NCBI GenBank assembly: GCA_041691795.1
Contig: JBEPTX010000001.1
Location: forward strand, 62,001 to 126,000
Source of the DNA: JBEPTX01 sp041691795
GTDB lineage: Bacteria > Patescibacteriota > Saccharimonadia > Saccharimonadales > Saccharimonadaceae
Direction: 5' to 3'
Length of the DNA stretch: 64,000 nucleotides
The notes beneath the pieces were generated by a model. The model did no database searches, had not been told where the DNA came from, and saw nothing but the letters and a program-made list of their open reading frames with translations. Made by a program: the position numbers and the translations under genes. Shown piece by piece: positions 49,782 through 57,698 of this stretch (positions within the stretch are counted from its first letter, which is position 1; each line of letters begins with the position of its first letter).

Positions 49782-50573
49782 ATGAATACACCTATGCCAT
49801 TTGATCAACTATTAAATTTAACAGGCAAAACTGCCTTAATAACTGGGGGTGCTGGAGGAATCGGTGAAGCAATTGCATGTCGACTCCATCAAGCAGGAGC
49901 AAACGTTGTCATTGCCGATATAGATCAAAATAGAGCCGATGCAACTGCAGAAAAATTAGCTACCGAACGACCCGGTTCTGCAATAGGCATTGGCCTAGAT
50001 ATTAGCAATGCCGATCAGGTCGAGTCTGCAGTCGAACGAACTGTTTCTGAATTTGGCGGCATTGATATTCTGGTAAACAATGCGGGGATCTTTCCGTTTT
50101 CATCGCTCGCAGATATGACTGAGGATGATTTTGAAAAGGTCATTGATGTCAATCTCAAAGGTGTCTTTTTGTGCACAAAAGCCTTTAGTGAACAGATGAA
50201 GCTGCAGGGGCATGGTGGCAAGATTATTAATATTACCTCAATTGATGCGATTCACCCATCTATGACTGGTCTTGCACATTATGACGCATCCAAGCATGGC
50301 GTATGGGGATTTACCAAAAACATCGCACTAGAACTAGCACAGTACAATATCGCAGTTAATGCTATTGCACCCGGTGGGATAGCAACACCTGGCACAGGAT
50401 CTATTGATGGTGAGCCAGCTCCTGGCAACGAGGCTTTCATCAAGATGATTGCAATGGGACGTATGGGCTATTCTGATGAAATCGGCAAGGTAGGACTTTT
50501 CCTCGCATCTGATATGTCGTCATACATGACCGGATCACAGGTGGTCGTCGACGGTGGGCGTCTCCTAGGATGA
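49782..50573 (+). CDS. Short-chain dehydrogenase/reductase
   Basis: A 263-residue classical SDR. NAD(P) site TGGAGGIGEA at 21-30, D-type cofactor preference suggested by VIADID at the end of strand 2 (NAD), NNAG at 99-102, and the catalytic Ser153, Tyr167, Lys171. Closest in wording to glucose/ribitol-dehydrogenase-type SDRs; substrate unknown. GAGGAG lies 5-6 bases before the ATG. It is the third gene of the 49080 unit or separately transcribed. Confidence 0.9.
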   Translation: MNTPMPFDQLLNLTGKTALITGGAGGIGEAIACRLHQAGANVVIADIDQNRADATAEKLATERPGSAIGIGLDISNADQVESAVERTVSEFGGIDILVNNAGIFPFSSLADMTEDDFEKVIDVNLKGVFLCTKAFSEQMKLQGHGGKIINITSIDAIHPSMTGLAHYDASKHGVWGFTKNIALELAQYNIAVNAIAPGGIATPGTGSIDGEPAPGNEAFIKMIAMGRMGYSDEIGKVGLFLASDMSSYMTGSQVVVDGGRLLG

Positions 50574-50606
50574 TAGCTTCTGTTTAGCAATCCATTCATC
50601 TCTAAT

Positions 50607-50649
50607 TTGCTATATTTTATATAGTAATCTATAATGAGTAATTGATTAC
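50607..50649 (+). promoter_or_regulatory. Promoter with operator-like palindrome
   Basis: TTGCTA (50607-50612), 17-base spacer, TATAAT (50630-50635). At the expected start of transcription is the palindrome GTAATTGATTAC (50638-50649, 5-bp arms), well placed for a repressor. The spacer holds a second palindrome TATAG-TAAT-CTATA. A ribosome site CGGGG lies about 7 bases before the ATG at 50668. Confidence 0.6.
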
Positions 50650-50667
50650 AAATAAGCGGGGATATCT

Positions 50668-51603
50668 ATGAAAGCAGCACAAATTAACAACTACGGCGAC
50701 GCGTCAGTCCTTCAAATCAACGAAGTTGACGTTCCAACTATTGGTGACGGACAAGTATTGGTCGAGGTACACGCTTCGAGCCTCAATCCCTTTGATACCA
50801 GCCTCCGCGAAGGCCATATGAGCGAAATGATCCCTCTCAAGTTCCCTGCGACACTAGGTGGTGATATCGCTGGAATCGTCACAGAAGCGGGCGCAGGTGT
50901 GACAAATGTCGCGGTCGGTGACAAAGTCTACGGCCAGGCCTATGTAGTTGCCGGAAACAGTGGCGCCTTTGCCGAGTTCGCCGCAACAACTGCTGACGAA
51001 GTTGCCAAAATGCCAAGTAATATTGATTTCAACCAAGCTGCTTCATTAGCTCTTGCTGGCGTATCGGCTCTGCAAGCATTGACACATCACATCAATCTCC
51101 AGCCTGGCCAAAAGCTGTTTATCAACGGTGGCGCAGGTGCCATCGGTGTCGACGCCATCCAAATCGCCAAAGGCATTGGCGCCTATGTCACTGTCACTGC
51201 TAGTACCGATTCCGTTGACTACGTCAAACAACTTGGCGCAGACGAAGTAATCGATTACAAAACGACTGATTTTACAGAGGTGTTAAGTGACTACGATGCT
51301 GTTTTCGATACCGTCCGTAGCGATGACCTGAGTAAATCACTCGCCATCTTGAAGCGGGGTGGAACCGCTGTTTCCATGGTTGGTGGATATGATGAAGTGA
51401 AAGTTGCCGAACTGGAAGTCACTGCAATCGCACAAGGCACAAAAGTACGCACTGCCATCCTAGACGAACTCACCGCACTTGTCGAAAGTGGCGTTGTCAC
51501 GGCGCACATCGATACCGTTTTCCCGCTTGATCAAATTCAGCAAGCCTTTACACTGCGCGAGACAAAAAGCGTTCACACCAAAGTCGTCATACAGATCAAA
51601 TAA
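50668..51603 (+). CDS. Zinc-independent quinone/NADP oxidoreductase (MDR family)
   Basis: A 311-residue medium-chain reductase, quinone oxidoreductase (QOR-like). GroES-like N-terminal half (MKAAQINNYGDASVLQINE, GGDIAGIVTEAGAGVT) and Rossmann half with NGGAGAIGVDAIQIAKGIGA; no zinc-binding cysteine cluster. NADPH-dependent quinone or enal reduction, often a redox-stress response in bacteria, which would fit a repressible promoter. Ends at a symmetric terminator. Confidence 0.88.
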   Translation: MKAAQINNYGDASVLQINEVDVPTIGDGQVLVEVHASSLNPFDTSLREGHMSEMIPLKFPATLGGDIAGIVTEAGAGVTNVAVGDKVYGQAYVVAGNSGAFAEFAATTADEVAKMPSNIDFNQAASLALAGVSALQALTHHINLQPGQKLFINGGAGAIGVDAIQIAKGIGAYVTVTASTDSVDYVKQLGADEVIDYKTTDFTEVLSDYDAVFDTVRSDDLSKSLAILKRGGTAVSMVGGYDEVKVAELEVTAIAQGTKVRTAILDELTALVESGVVTAHIDTVFPLDQIQQAFTLRETKSVHTKVVIQIK

Positions 51604-51606
51604 CAA

Positions 51607-51633
51607 AAAACACCGGCTCGCAGCCGGTGTTTT
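51607..51633. terminator. Bidirectional terminator
   Basis: Twelve-bp perfect stem AAAACACCGGCT / AGCCGGTGTTTT with loop CGC. A and T runs on both sides make it work for the oxidoreductase and the convergent 51651 gene. Confidence 0.85.
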
Positions 51634-51650
51634 AAATGTGCGAAACCTAA

Positions 51651-52184
51651 TTAGGCTTTCTTGACTTCCTTGACAACTGCTTTTGCACCGAGGAAATATC
51701 CACGAATTTCAAACAGCAAGTAAGCGCTGATGGCTGCACCAATGATGCTACTCAGGAAACTAGAGAAGCTAAATGCAACAACCAAACTAAGCACAGCTGA
51801 CACAACGTCAACAATTAGCAGGAGAAACAATGCGTTCCAACCACGTTTTTTGTGTGCCTTTAGTGGTGTGATCGCCATGCCACTTAGTACGACATAGAGG
51901 ACTAATGTCGCAAGTGATACCAAAACGGTCAACCATACAAAACCACTATTGTATCCGTAAGCGTAGCCGCCCATCATCATTCCGCCGCCAACTGCCGCAG
52001 AAAAACCAAATGCAAACAGTGCAAGTGGAACAAGTGCTAACAGGGCCAAAACACCCAGTACTGCTCCAATAGCTGTAAGCCACCAGATGTTATCTGCCAA
52101 CCATTTTTGACCACCTTTTGGCAAGTGTGGCGCACTCTTGTACCAGCTGCCTACCATCGCTTCGAGTTTGTGTACTGACTCCAT
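51651..52184 (-). CDS. Membrane protein of unknown function
   Basis: A 177-residue protein with four helices (about residues 33-62, 82-105, 115-140 and 145-165) and a glycine/methionine-rich loop (GGGMMMGGYAYGYNSG). The N-terminal 30 residues and C-terminus are basic and cytoplasmic. AGGAGG, a full Shine-Dalgarno, lies about 5 bases before the ATG, implying high expression. No family recognised. Confidence 0.6.
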   Translation of the reverse strand: MESVHKLEAMVGSWYKSAPHLPKGGQKWLADNIWWLTAIGAVLGVLALLALVPLALFAFGFSAAVGGGMMMGGYAYGYNSGFVWLTVLVSLATLVLYVVLSGMAITPLKAHKKRGWNALFLLLIVDVVSAVLSLVVAFSFSSFLSSIIGAAISAYLLFEIRGYFLGAKAVVKEVKKA

Positions 52185-52240
52185 AGAAACCTCCTGTTAA
52201 TAATTACTTTCAGCATACTCCCAGGGGGGCCAAATAGCAA

Positions 52241-52723
52241 CTACTTTTTGGTGTGTCCGGGCAGTGGCCACATGCCCCATGATGCCCATGCAGATAGTAT
52301 GCAAAGTGCCAGACTAAACAGCACTGCCCACCACCCAACAGGGAGACGGAGACTCGCGCCAAATAGACCGACATTATCAATTGAATTAGTGCCTAGTACG
52401 GCCCAGAAGGTGAGTTTCAGCCATAGTAATGCAACAATCCATCCACATGCCATGCTAAACACCCGCATCAGCGGGCTTAATCGCATCCTGAGCAGAAACG
52501 GCAGCGCAAAGACCTCACCAACAACGATCACACAGGCCACAAGCGTCGCAGTACCATGACCGCCGGGAATCCAAAAACTCTCGACAAGTGGAATGAATTT
52601 TTCAAAGCTAAATAACTGCCCGACCACCATAAGTACGAGGATAAATGCATACAAAAGCGCAATCTGTTTAACATTGTGCGTTTTAGGGTGGGCAGCGTCA
52701 GTAGCGACAGCCAATATACTCAT
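52241..52723 (-). CDS. Membrane protein, possible redox-associated
   Basis: A 160-residue membrane protein with four helices (about residues 20-40, 58-78, 90-110 and 125-150), overall similar to DoxX- or MauE-like four-helix proteins but without a motif I can fix. TATACT lies 6 bases before ATG 52723 (leaderless). The next downstream gene is 51651, 56 bases away with its own strong ribosome site. Confidence 0.55.
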   Translation of the reverse strand: MSILAVATDAAHPKTHNVKQIALLYAFILVLMVVGQLFSFEKFIPLVESFWIPGGHGTATLVACVIVVGEVFALPFLLRMRLSPLMRVFSMACGWIVALLWLKLTFWAVLGTNSIDNVGLFGASLRLPVGWWAVLFSLALCILSAWASWGMWPLPGHTKK

Positions 52724-52911
52724 ATATTCAGTATACGCTACTGCAGCGCGTGAAAAGTGTTGTTATTTTCAACATAGTACTTGCGCTTATCCTCATCACG
52801 ATGTATTGTAAATTACAGCGAACGTTACAAAAACAAACATAAAAACTCCAAAACAAAAGTTCAAATATGTTGTGACCAATTCGCTCTACGATGATCCACC
52901 ACAACATCGGG

Positions 52912-52944
52912 AACACCTCGGATTTGCGCCGAGGTGTTTTCTTT
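52912..52944 (+). terminator. Terminator with no obvious upstream gene
   Basis: AACACCTCGG / CCGAGGTGTT (10 bp, 7-base loop) followed by TTCTTTT on the + strand. The 170 bases before it hold no convincing gene, only short frames, so a small RNA could end here; the convergent trmD stop is 50 bases on. Confidence 0.7.
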
Positions 52945-52995
52945 TGCGTCAATGTAGGTTGTCATTCTGAACTTAATCAGAATGACGGGAAGTAA

Positions 52996-53649
52996 CTATT
53001 CAGCCTTCAGCGAGTTCTGGGCCCGCCACTTGGCGATAGCCGCGTGATTACCACTCAGCAACACATCTGGCACCTTCATGCCCCGAAACTCTTCTGGGCG
53101 CGTGTACTGCGGGAACTCCAATGTCTCGCCATCACTAAAACTCTCGATTTCGGCACTCATTTCGCCCCCCAGCACTCCTGGAATCAATCGCACAATACTA
53201 TCAATAATCGTCATAGCTGGTAATTCACCGCCTGTCAGTACATAATCCCCTACACTCACCTGTTGGTCAACTAGGCTAATAATACGCTCGTCGTAGCCCT
53301 CATAGCGCCCACAGATGAATATATAGCCATGATCCGTCTCGCTATACTCTTGAGCCGTTGCTTGCTTCCAGCGCTGCCCACGTGCCGTCATAAGCAGTAC
53401 TTTTGCCGTTGGATCGATCTCTTTTGCCTTTTCAACCGCCGCAAACAGAGGTTCGGGCTTGAGCAACATACCATCGCCACCACCATAGGGCGTATCATCC
53501 ACCCTTTTTCGTGGCCCTAGGCCGAATTCACGCAAATTAACCGTACTCAGTTGTACGATCTCGTCCTTTTGCGCCTTCCACATCATCGAGCTTTCAAACA
53601 CGCCCGTGAACATTTCAGGAAACAATGTAATAACCTGCATTTTTCTCAT
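52996..53649 (-). CDS. trmD: tRNA (guanine-37-N1)-methyltransferase
   Basis: SPOUT methyltransferase making m1G37 on tRNAs to prevent frameshifting, 217 residues (shorter than the usual 230-255, C-terminal domain trimmed). QVITLFPEMFTGVFESSMM, DDTPYGGGDGML, ICGRYEGYDERI, VSVGDYVLTGGELPAM and the trefoil-knot GVLGGEMSAEIESF are all present. Start either at 53649 (MRKMQ) or 53640 (MQVITLF); the latter matches the family better. Neighbours trmD, khpA-like and rpsP belong together in many bacteria. Confidence 0.95.
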   Translation of the reverse strand: MRKMQVITLFPEMFTGVFESSMMWKAQKDEIVQLSTVNLREFGLGPRKRVDDTPYGGGDGMLLKPEPLFAAVEKAKEIDPTAKVLLMTARGQRWKQATAQEYSETDHGYIFICGRYEGYDERIISLVDQQVSVGDYVLTGGELPAMTIIDSIVRLIPGVLGGEMSAEIESFSDGETLEFPQYTRPEEFRGMKVPDVLLSGNHAAIAKWRAQNSLKAE

Positions 53650-53744
53650 CTCTACCAGTCTAAAGTATATTGACTTTTTTGTAAATATTTGTTATAAAAT
53701 GTATATAGCCTAACCTGGCTTGTTTTCCTAACAAAGGAGAAACC

Positions 53745-53948
53745 GTGACAAAGCACGATAAGAGATTGGTAATCATTTGTCTCGCTAGTGCTCTCGTCGG
53801 ACTCATCTCGGGACTATGCCTTATTACCGGTGGTCCCGCATGGTTCGCGATTCCATGCGCTCTGGGTTTTATGACGTACTGGGGAGTTGTCTTAGCAGAC
53901 GACAGACCCGCCCGCCCGCCAACATGCACCGAGATGGACGATGTCTGA
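53745..53948 (+). CDS. Small two-helix membrane protein
   Basis: A 67-residue protein starting at GTG with AAAGGAG 5 bases upstream. Two helices (about residues 8-29 and 32-50) with a glycine-rich turn and an acidic, proline-containing end. No family recognised. It is alone on its strand between trmD and the khpA-like gene, like the gene at 57393, with a divergent promoter opposite trmD. Confidence 0.6.
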   Translation: MTKHDKRLVIICLASALVGLISGLCLITGGPAWFAIPCALGFMTYWGVVLADDRPARPPTCTEMDDV

Positions 53949-54012
53949 CCAAATGTGACAGTAGCAGTTGATACTGCTGTTGCCCAGGGATTACATCCAC
54001 TAAGTTCTCACC

Positions 54013-54075
54013 GCCCGAGCCCATCGCTCGAGCCACCCTCCGAGGGTTATGGCTCGCGATGGAAACATCTCGGGC
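54013..54075 (+). other. Extended imperfect hairpin between convergent genes
   Basis: Stacked stems GCCCGAG/CTCGGGC (54013-54019, 54069-54075), CCATCG/CGATGG, CGAGCCA/TGGCTCG and CCCT/AGGG at the tip, about 24 pairs with small bulges. A 6-bp hairpin AGCAGT/ACTGCT precedes it (near 53963-53979). The 292-base gap 53949-54240 holds nothing coding. Could be the 3' end of the 53745 transcript or an independent small RNA. Confidence 0.45.
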
Positions 54076-54125
54076 AATAACCAGAATTATTGATGACTAA
54101 ATAGCTCTGGTTGTTCCAACGAAAA

Positions 54126-54154
54126 AACCACTCCTAAAACAGAGTGGTTATTTC
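54126..54154 (-). terminator. Terminator of the khpA-like gene
   Basis: Read leftward: AACCACTC, 8-base loop, GAGTGGTT then TTTTTT. It ends the leftward transcript from the KH-protein gene about 90 bases after its stop. Confidence 0.75.
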
Positions 54155-54240
54155 GACATATAAGGCTCTCAACAATATATTTGTTGCTCGCATGAGCTGT
54201 ACTGATCTCGCAGTTGAAGTTTCCTTCTAACTGTTAATGA

Positions 54241-54696
54241 TTATATATCAAGGTCGTCGAGTTCGGCAAGCTCTTTTCGAGAGTTTTTTGCGTAATCTGA
54301 CTCTTTTTCTTCTTCATCTTCTTCGTTTTCCACAGGCTCATCTGTTGAGTTATCCTCAACCTCGGCTTCTGGTTCACTGTCATCTTCCTGATTTTTAGCT
54401 GGTGCCTCGTCGTGATCATCTGATGAGATGGTATAGTTTTCACGGTCATCATCGTTATTGACGATTTTTAAGTTGTACCTGGCATCGTTTTTGGTACCAA
54501 GCGCACGCAGTAATGTCCGCAGACTCTGCGCCGTGACGCCACGTTTGCCAATAACCCGTCCCAAATCTTCGGGATTAACCGTCAGAGAAAGTAATACGCC
54601 TTTTTCGTCGATAATCCGCTCGACTTGAACGTCGTCGGGATGTCCCACGAGTGATTTTACGATATATTCTACAAATTGCTGGTCTATTGTTGACAT
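54241..54696 (-). CDS. KH-domain RNA-binding protein (KhpA/YlqC-like) with acidic tail
   Basis: A 151-residue protein. Residues 1-80 form one type II KH domain, QFVEYIVKSLVGHPDDVQVE and LGRVIGKRGVTAQSLRTLL with the GKRG loop, as in KhpA proteins that help ribosome assembly and cell-cycle mRNAs. A further about 70 residues are almost all acidic and disordered, not usual in KhpA (about 75-80 long). Start ATG 54696 is preferred over 54708 because GGAGGG lies 4 bases upstream. An extended -10 (TGCTATAAT) lies about 60 bases upstream. Downstream of rpsP. Confidence 0.88.
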   Translation of the reverse strand: MSTIDQQFVEYIVKSLVGHPDDVQVERIIDEKGVLLSLTVNPEDLGRVIGKRGVTAQSLRTLLRALGTKNDARYNLKIVNNDDDRENYTISSDDHDEAPAKNQEDDSEPEAEVEDNSTDEPVENEEDEEEKESDYAKNSRKELAELDDLDI

Positions 54697-54786
54697 ACTG
54701 CCCTCCATCGCCGCAAGCGGTCGCTAGTCACTAATATCGTGGTTTAATTATAGCACGACCGTTTTTTATATACATAAGCAAAACAA

Positions 54787-54815
54787 AACCCCGCACTATT
54801 TACGGGGTTAATTTG
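54787..54815 (-). terminator. Terminator between rpsP and khpA-like gene
   Basis: Read leftward: AACCCCG, 9-base loop, CGGGGTT, then TTGTTTTG. Separates rpsP from the following gene, which has its own promoter. Confidence 0.75.
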
Positions 54816-54834
54816 TTTTAGGAATGTTTCAGGA

Positions 54835-55296
54835 TTATTTAGCTGGTTCTTCAGCTGGGGCGTCTTCGACGACTTCAGCTTCGGCTTCTTCGACTGGGGC
54901 TTCCTCTGCAGGAGCTTCAGCGACAGGTTCTTCGACTACTTCGGCTGCTGGTTCTTCAACAACTTCTTTAATCTCTTCCTTTGGCTGGTTTTTGCGAAGT
55001 TTTTCAGTGTGACGAATCGCTTTTTGCTTGTCGTTTGCAGCTTTTTCTACCCATTTAGGCAGTTTGACACCAGCGTCAGCCAATAATTTGATGACACGAG
55101 GTGATGGTTGCGCACCATTATCTAGGTACTTTTGCGCATCGGCGACCTGGATTTTGGTAACTTTGGTATGTGGGTCGTAGCTACCAACATAGGCAACAAC
55201 ACGGCCGCTGGTAGGATGACGTTGAGCCTCCTGAACGGCGACGCGGTAAACTGGGTGACCTTTGCGGCCGACACGTTGCAAACGAATTGCGAGCAT
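54835..55296 (-). CDS. rpsP: 30S ribosomal protein S16 with Ala/Glu-rich C-terminal tail
   Basis: Ribosomal protein S16; residues 1-85 are a standard S16 (MLAIRLQRVGRKGHPVYRVA, SYDPHT, DNGAQPSPRVIKLLADAG). The remaining about 65 residues are a basic linker and then an Ala/Glu/Pro/Val repeat tail, about 45 residues, making 153 in total against the usual 80-95. AGAAGGAAG precedes the ATG. Convergent terminators and acidic tails on both rpsP and its neighbour khpA-like gene are notable. Confidence 0.96.
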   Translation of the reverse strand: MLAIRLQRVGRKGHPVYRVAVQEAQRHPTSGRVVAYVGSYDPHTKVTKIQVADAQKYLDNGAQPSPRVIKLLADAGVKLPKWVEKAANDKQKAIRHTEKLRKNQPKEEIKEVVEEPAAEVVEEPVAEAPAEEAPVEEAEAEVVEDAPAEEPAK

Positions 55297-55381
55297 AAAA
55301 ATGAAACTTCCTTCTTAACTGATTAGACTTTTATTTAGTTCTTGACCAAGTGTACACTGTTTTGACCCCTACGTCAATCTG

Positions 55382-56098
55382 TTATTTAGCTTGGCGTTTT
55401 TCGTAGGTCAGCAGCGCTGCCTTGGCAGCTTCTTGCTGAGCATTTTGTTTGCTTGGGCCGCTACCCTTACCCATTATCTTGTCGCCAACATAGACGCCCA
55501 GGGTAAAGATCTTGTCATGATCAGGCCCGACTTCTTCGATGACGCGATACACCGGTGTCTGGTTATCAATTCGTTGTGATACTTCCTGCAAATGCGATTT
55601 CGGGTCGCGCCAGCTGCCAGATTCGAGGATACTATCGAGTTTGCTAAGGATATGTTTGCGAATAAAGTCCGCGGCATCATCATAGCCACGTTCCAAATAG
55701 ACGGCGCCGATGACTGCTTCGAACGCATTTGCCAGAATTTGCTGACGTGCACGAATACTGCCGTTTTTCTCGCCGCGACTCATTCGTAATAATGATTCGT
55801 AGCCTAGTTTATCACCCGCTTCACCGATGCTTTCGGTGCGTACCAAGCTTGAGCGCCAGCTGGTCAAAATACCCTCTGGTTCGCTGAAATTTCTGAACAA
55901 AAAGTCAGTTACAACCAGTTCCAACACTGCGTCACCTAGAAATTCGAGGCGTTCGTTATGCTCACTGACGCTTTTTTTGTGCTCGTTCACGTAACTACGG
56001 TGTGTCAGTGCCGTCACTAACAATTGAATATCTTCAAACTCGTAGCCCAAAATATCACGAGCAAAATCCTGATAAGGGGTAATCTGCATACCGGTCAT
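55382..56098 (-). CDS. rnc: Ribonuclease III
   Basis: Double-strand-specific RNase III for rRNA and mRNA processing, 238 residues. The catalytic signature NERLEFLGDAVLELVVTDFLF (residues about 41-61) is intact, with the second acidic set AFEAVIGAVYLERGYD, and a C-terminal double-stranded RNA-binding domain (DPKSHLQEVSQRI ... GKGSGPSKQNAQQEAAKAAL). Full length. It overlaps the following NUDIX gene by 4 bases and lies within the nusB-nudix-rnc unit. Confidence 0.96.
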   Translation of the reverse strand: MTGMQITPYQDFARDILGYEFEDIQLLVTALTHRSYVNEHKKSVSEHNERLEFLGDAVLELVVTDFLFRNFSEPEGILTSWRSSLVRTESIGEAGDKLGYESLLRMSRGEKNGSIRARQQILANAFEAVIGAVYLERGYDDAADFIRKHILSKLDSILESGSWRDPKSHLQEVSQRIDNQTPVYRVIEEVGPDHDKIFTLGVYVGDKIMGKGSGPSKQNAQQEAAKAALLTYEKRQAK

Positions 56099-56589
56099 AA
56101 TTTCTCCTGACGAATTCGTTTCATCGCCAGCAACATCAATTTACCGATGTCTTCGTACTCGATCACGTCCAATGCATCGTGGAATTTGAACCATCGGATA
56201 TCGTTCATCCAATCCTCTTTTTTGATGTCATTGGTATCACCCAGGGCTTTTACCAGATAGATTTGGGTCGTCATCAGGACTAGTTTGTCAACACGACGGT
56301 AACGGAAATGGATTTTGCCTAACCAGCCCAGAACATCTGTTTCATGTAGCCCGGCTTCCTCGCCAATTTCGCGTTTAGCGGTTTGCTGCGCGGTTTCGCC
56401 TTCTTCGATATGGCCTTTGGGGATGGTCCAGCGATCTTTGGCGTCCTGGATCAATAGAATTTCGACTTCGCCTTTTTCGTCACGACGGAATACCACGCCA
56501 CCAGATGTTGGCTCACGGACGATTTCTTGAATTGATGGCTTGCGCCGGTTGAAATATTGCTTGAATTTATTGAACTTCGGTGTGGGCAT
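56095..56589 (-). CDS. NUDIX hydrolase (Ap4A/RppH-like)
   Basis: A 164-residue NUDIX protein. The box GHIEEGETAQQTAKREIGEEAGL (G59, E65, R73-E74, E77-E78, G80) is perfect, and the preceding TSGGVVFRRD and WTIPKGH match diadenosine tetraphosphate or 5'-cap-like RNA pyrophosphohydrolases. Start ATG 56589 chosen for GAGGAG 7 bases upstream; the frame is open another 26 codons. It starts inside nusB, overlapping it by 23 bases, and precedes rnc, a context fitting RNA turnover. Confidence 0.87.
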   Translation of the reverse strand: MPTPKFNKFKQYFNRRKPSIQEIVREPTSGGVVFRRDEKGEVEILLIQDAKDRWTIPKGHIEEGETAQQTAKREIGEEAGLHETDVLGWLGKIHFRYRRVDKLVLMTTQIYLVKALGDTNDIKKEDWMNDIRWFKFHDALDVIEYEDIGKLMLLAMKRIRQEKL

Positions 56590-57028
56590 CCGACTTCTCC
56601 TCGACAACTGTTCGATAAGCGGTGCCCAGTACGCCGTTGATGAACTTGCTTGAATTGTCAGAACCAAATGCTTTGGCTAGCTCGACTGCCTCGTTGATGA
56701 CCACTTTTGGTGGTACCTGTTCGGCCCGAAACAGTAGTTCGTACAGACCAAGTCGCAAAATATTGCGGTCGATCCGAGCGATTTGTTCCAGGGGCCATTC
56801 AGGTGCAAGAGGGACGATATGGCCATCAAGTTCAGACTGTTTGTCCAGAACCCCCTTGACCAGATCAGTTACAAAGGCGGTGTCGTCAATTTCCTCGTGA
56901 TAGCGTTCTAGATTGCGCTCGAGGATTTCGTCGATTGATACCGTGGTGTCTTCAGACTGAGTACGAAATTCAAATTCGTACAGTGACTGCAGTGCGACGA
57001 TTCTCCCGAGATGACGATTCGATGCCAT
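56567..57028 (-). CDS. nusB: Transcription antitermination factor NusB
   Basis: Helical RNA-binding protein for rRNA antitermination, 153 residues. NRHLGRIVALQSLYEFEF at the start, PEWPLEQIARIDRNILRLGLYEL and VVINEAVELAKAFGSDNSSKFINGVLG, the conserved C-terminal helices, are all present. Followed by overlapping NUDIX and rnc genes; the rpmF gene lies 43 bases upstream. Confidence 0.93.
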   Translation of the reverse strand: MASNRHLGRIVALQSLYEFEFRTQSEDTTVSIDEILERNLERYHEEIDDTAFVTDLVKGVLDKQSELDGHIVPLAPEWPLEQIARIDRNILRLGLYELLFRAEQVPPKVVINEAVELAKAFGSDNSSKFINGVLGTAYRTVVEEKSDAHTEVQ

Positions 57029-57071
57029 AAGCTTTAGTTCTTTCTTTGTTTATAATGTACTAAAAAATGGA

Positions 57072-57221
57072 CTATTTGGCGAGTTTTTTGCCAGTTTCGT
57101 TTTTGGTCGTGCGGACTTTGACGGGTGATTTGGCATTAACACGACGTGCTAGTTTCAGCACTAGGTGACTACGACGAGTACCCGTTTTACGAGGGCTACT
57201 CTGTTTTTTTGGTTCTGCCAT
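57072..57221 (-). CDS. rpmF: 50S ribosomal protein L32
   Basis: A 49-residue basic protein, MAEPKKQSSPRKTGTRRSHL then VLKLARRVNAKSPVKVRTTK and NETGKKLAK. The RRSH core and the MA-PK start identify L32, which sits at the exit region of the large subunit. The C-terminal zinc-binding Cys pairs of many L32 proteins are missing (the C- form). AAAGGAG precedes the ATG by 8 bases. It lies upstream of nusB on the same strand. Confidence 0.88.
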   Translation of the reverse strand: MAEPKKQSSPRKTGTRRSHLVLKLARRVNAKSPVKVRTTKNETGKKLAK

Positions 57222-57302
57222 GGTAAAGTTCTCCTTTTGCTAGGCGTTTATATAAACTTAATGGATATTATAGCTGATTTGGTGGTGTTTCTCAAGCATA
57301 GA

Positions 57303-57331
57303 TTGACTTTTTTATGCATAAGTGTTATAAT
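57303..57331 (+). promoter_or_regulatory. Consensus promoter of the 57393 gene
   Basis: TTGACT (57303-57308), 17 bases, TATAAT (57326-57331) with extended TG. A leader of about 55 bases follows with AAAGGGAAG ahead of the ATG at 57393. Confidence 0.75.
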
Positions 57332-57392
57332 GATAATAATCGATTGGATATTCGTCCTATCGAAAGCATCTCGAGAATTTAAAGGGAAGTAC

Positions 57393-57647
57393 ATGGCTCC
57401 GATCATCCTGCTCACGGTATTGGCTCTGTTCAACACAGGAACAATCATGTTCGCACGCAAGTGCGCCTGGCCCTACTGGGCAATCGGCGTAACGTTCCTC
57501 GGACTTTGGTTCGGGTTCGGAACATACATGTACTACTTCTACTACTACGAGACCATCAATCCCGTTGTAGTGATCGCCGGAGTGTTCTTCGCTGCAAACT
57601 GCGGCCTCGCGCTCCGACTCGATCATCCTCGAGATGTGCAGTTTTAA
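57393..57647 (+). CDS. Small three-helix membrane protein
   Basis: An 84-residue protein, helices at about residues 3-21, 27-50 and 55-73, with an aromatic TYMYYFYYYET turn. ATG 57393 is chosen since AAAGGGAAG lies just upstream and a consensus promoter about 55 bases away; the frame is open 76 codons further, through the promoter and into the opposite rpmF gene. C/G-ending codons differ from neighbouring genes. No family recognised. Confidence 0.65.
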   Translation: MAPIILLTVLALFNTGTIMFARKCAWPYWAIGVTFLGLWFGFGTYMYYFYYYETINPVVVIAGVFFAANCGLALRLDHPRDVQF

Positions 57648-57656
57648 ACTGCTAAT

Positions 57657-57688
57657 GACCCCGCCTCGGCTTCACGCCGGACGGGGTC
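57657..57688 (+). terminator. Terminator after the 57393 gene
   Basis: GACCCCG / CGGGGTC (57657-57663 with 57682-57688) around a smaller GGC/GCC stem; the tail is CT-rich, with few T. Convergent leuS begins its stop 10 bases on. Confidence 0.65.
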
Positions 57689-57698
57689 GCTCTCATTT

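Noticed and set aside
52890..52995. A short frame starting ATGATCCACCACAAC over the 52912 terminator, looking like a leader peptide
   Set aside because: Only two adjacent His codons, no biosynthetic gene downstream, and the frame runs through the terminator.
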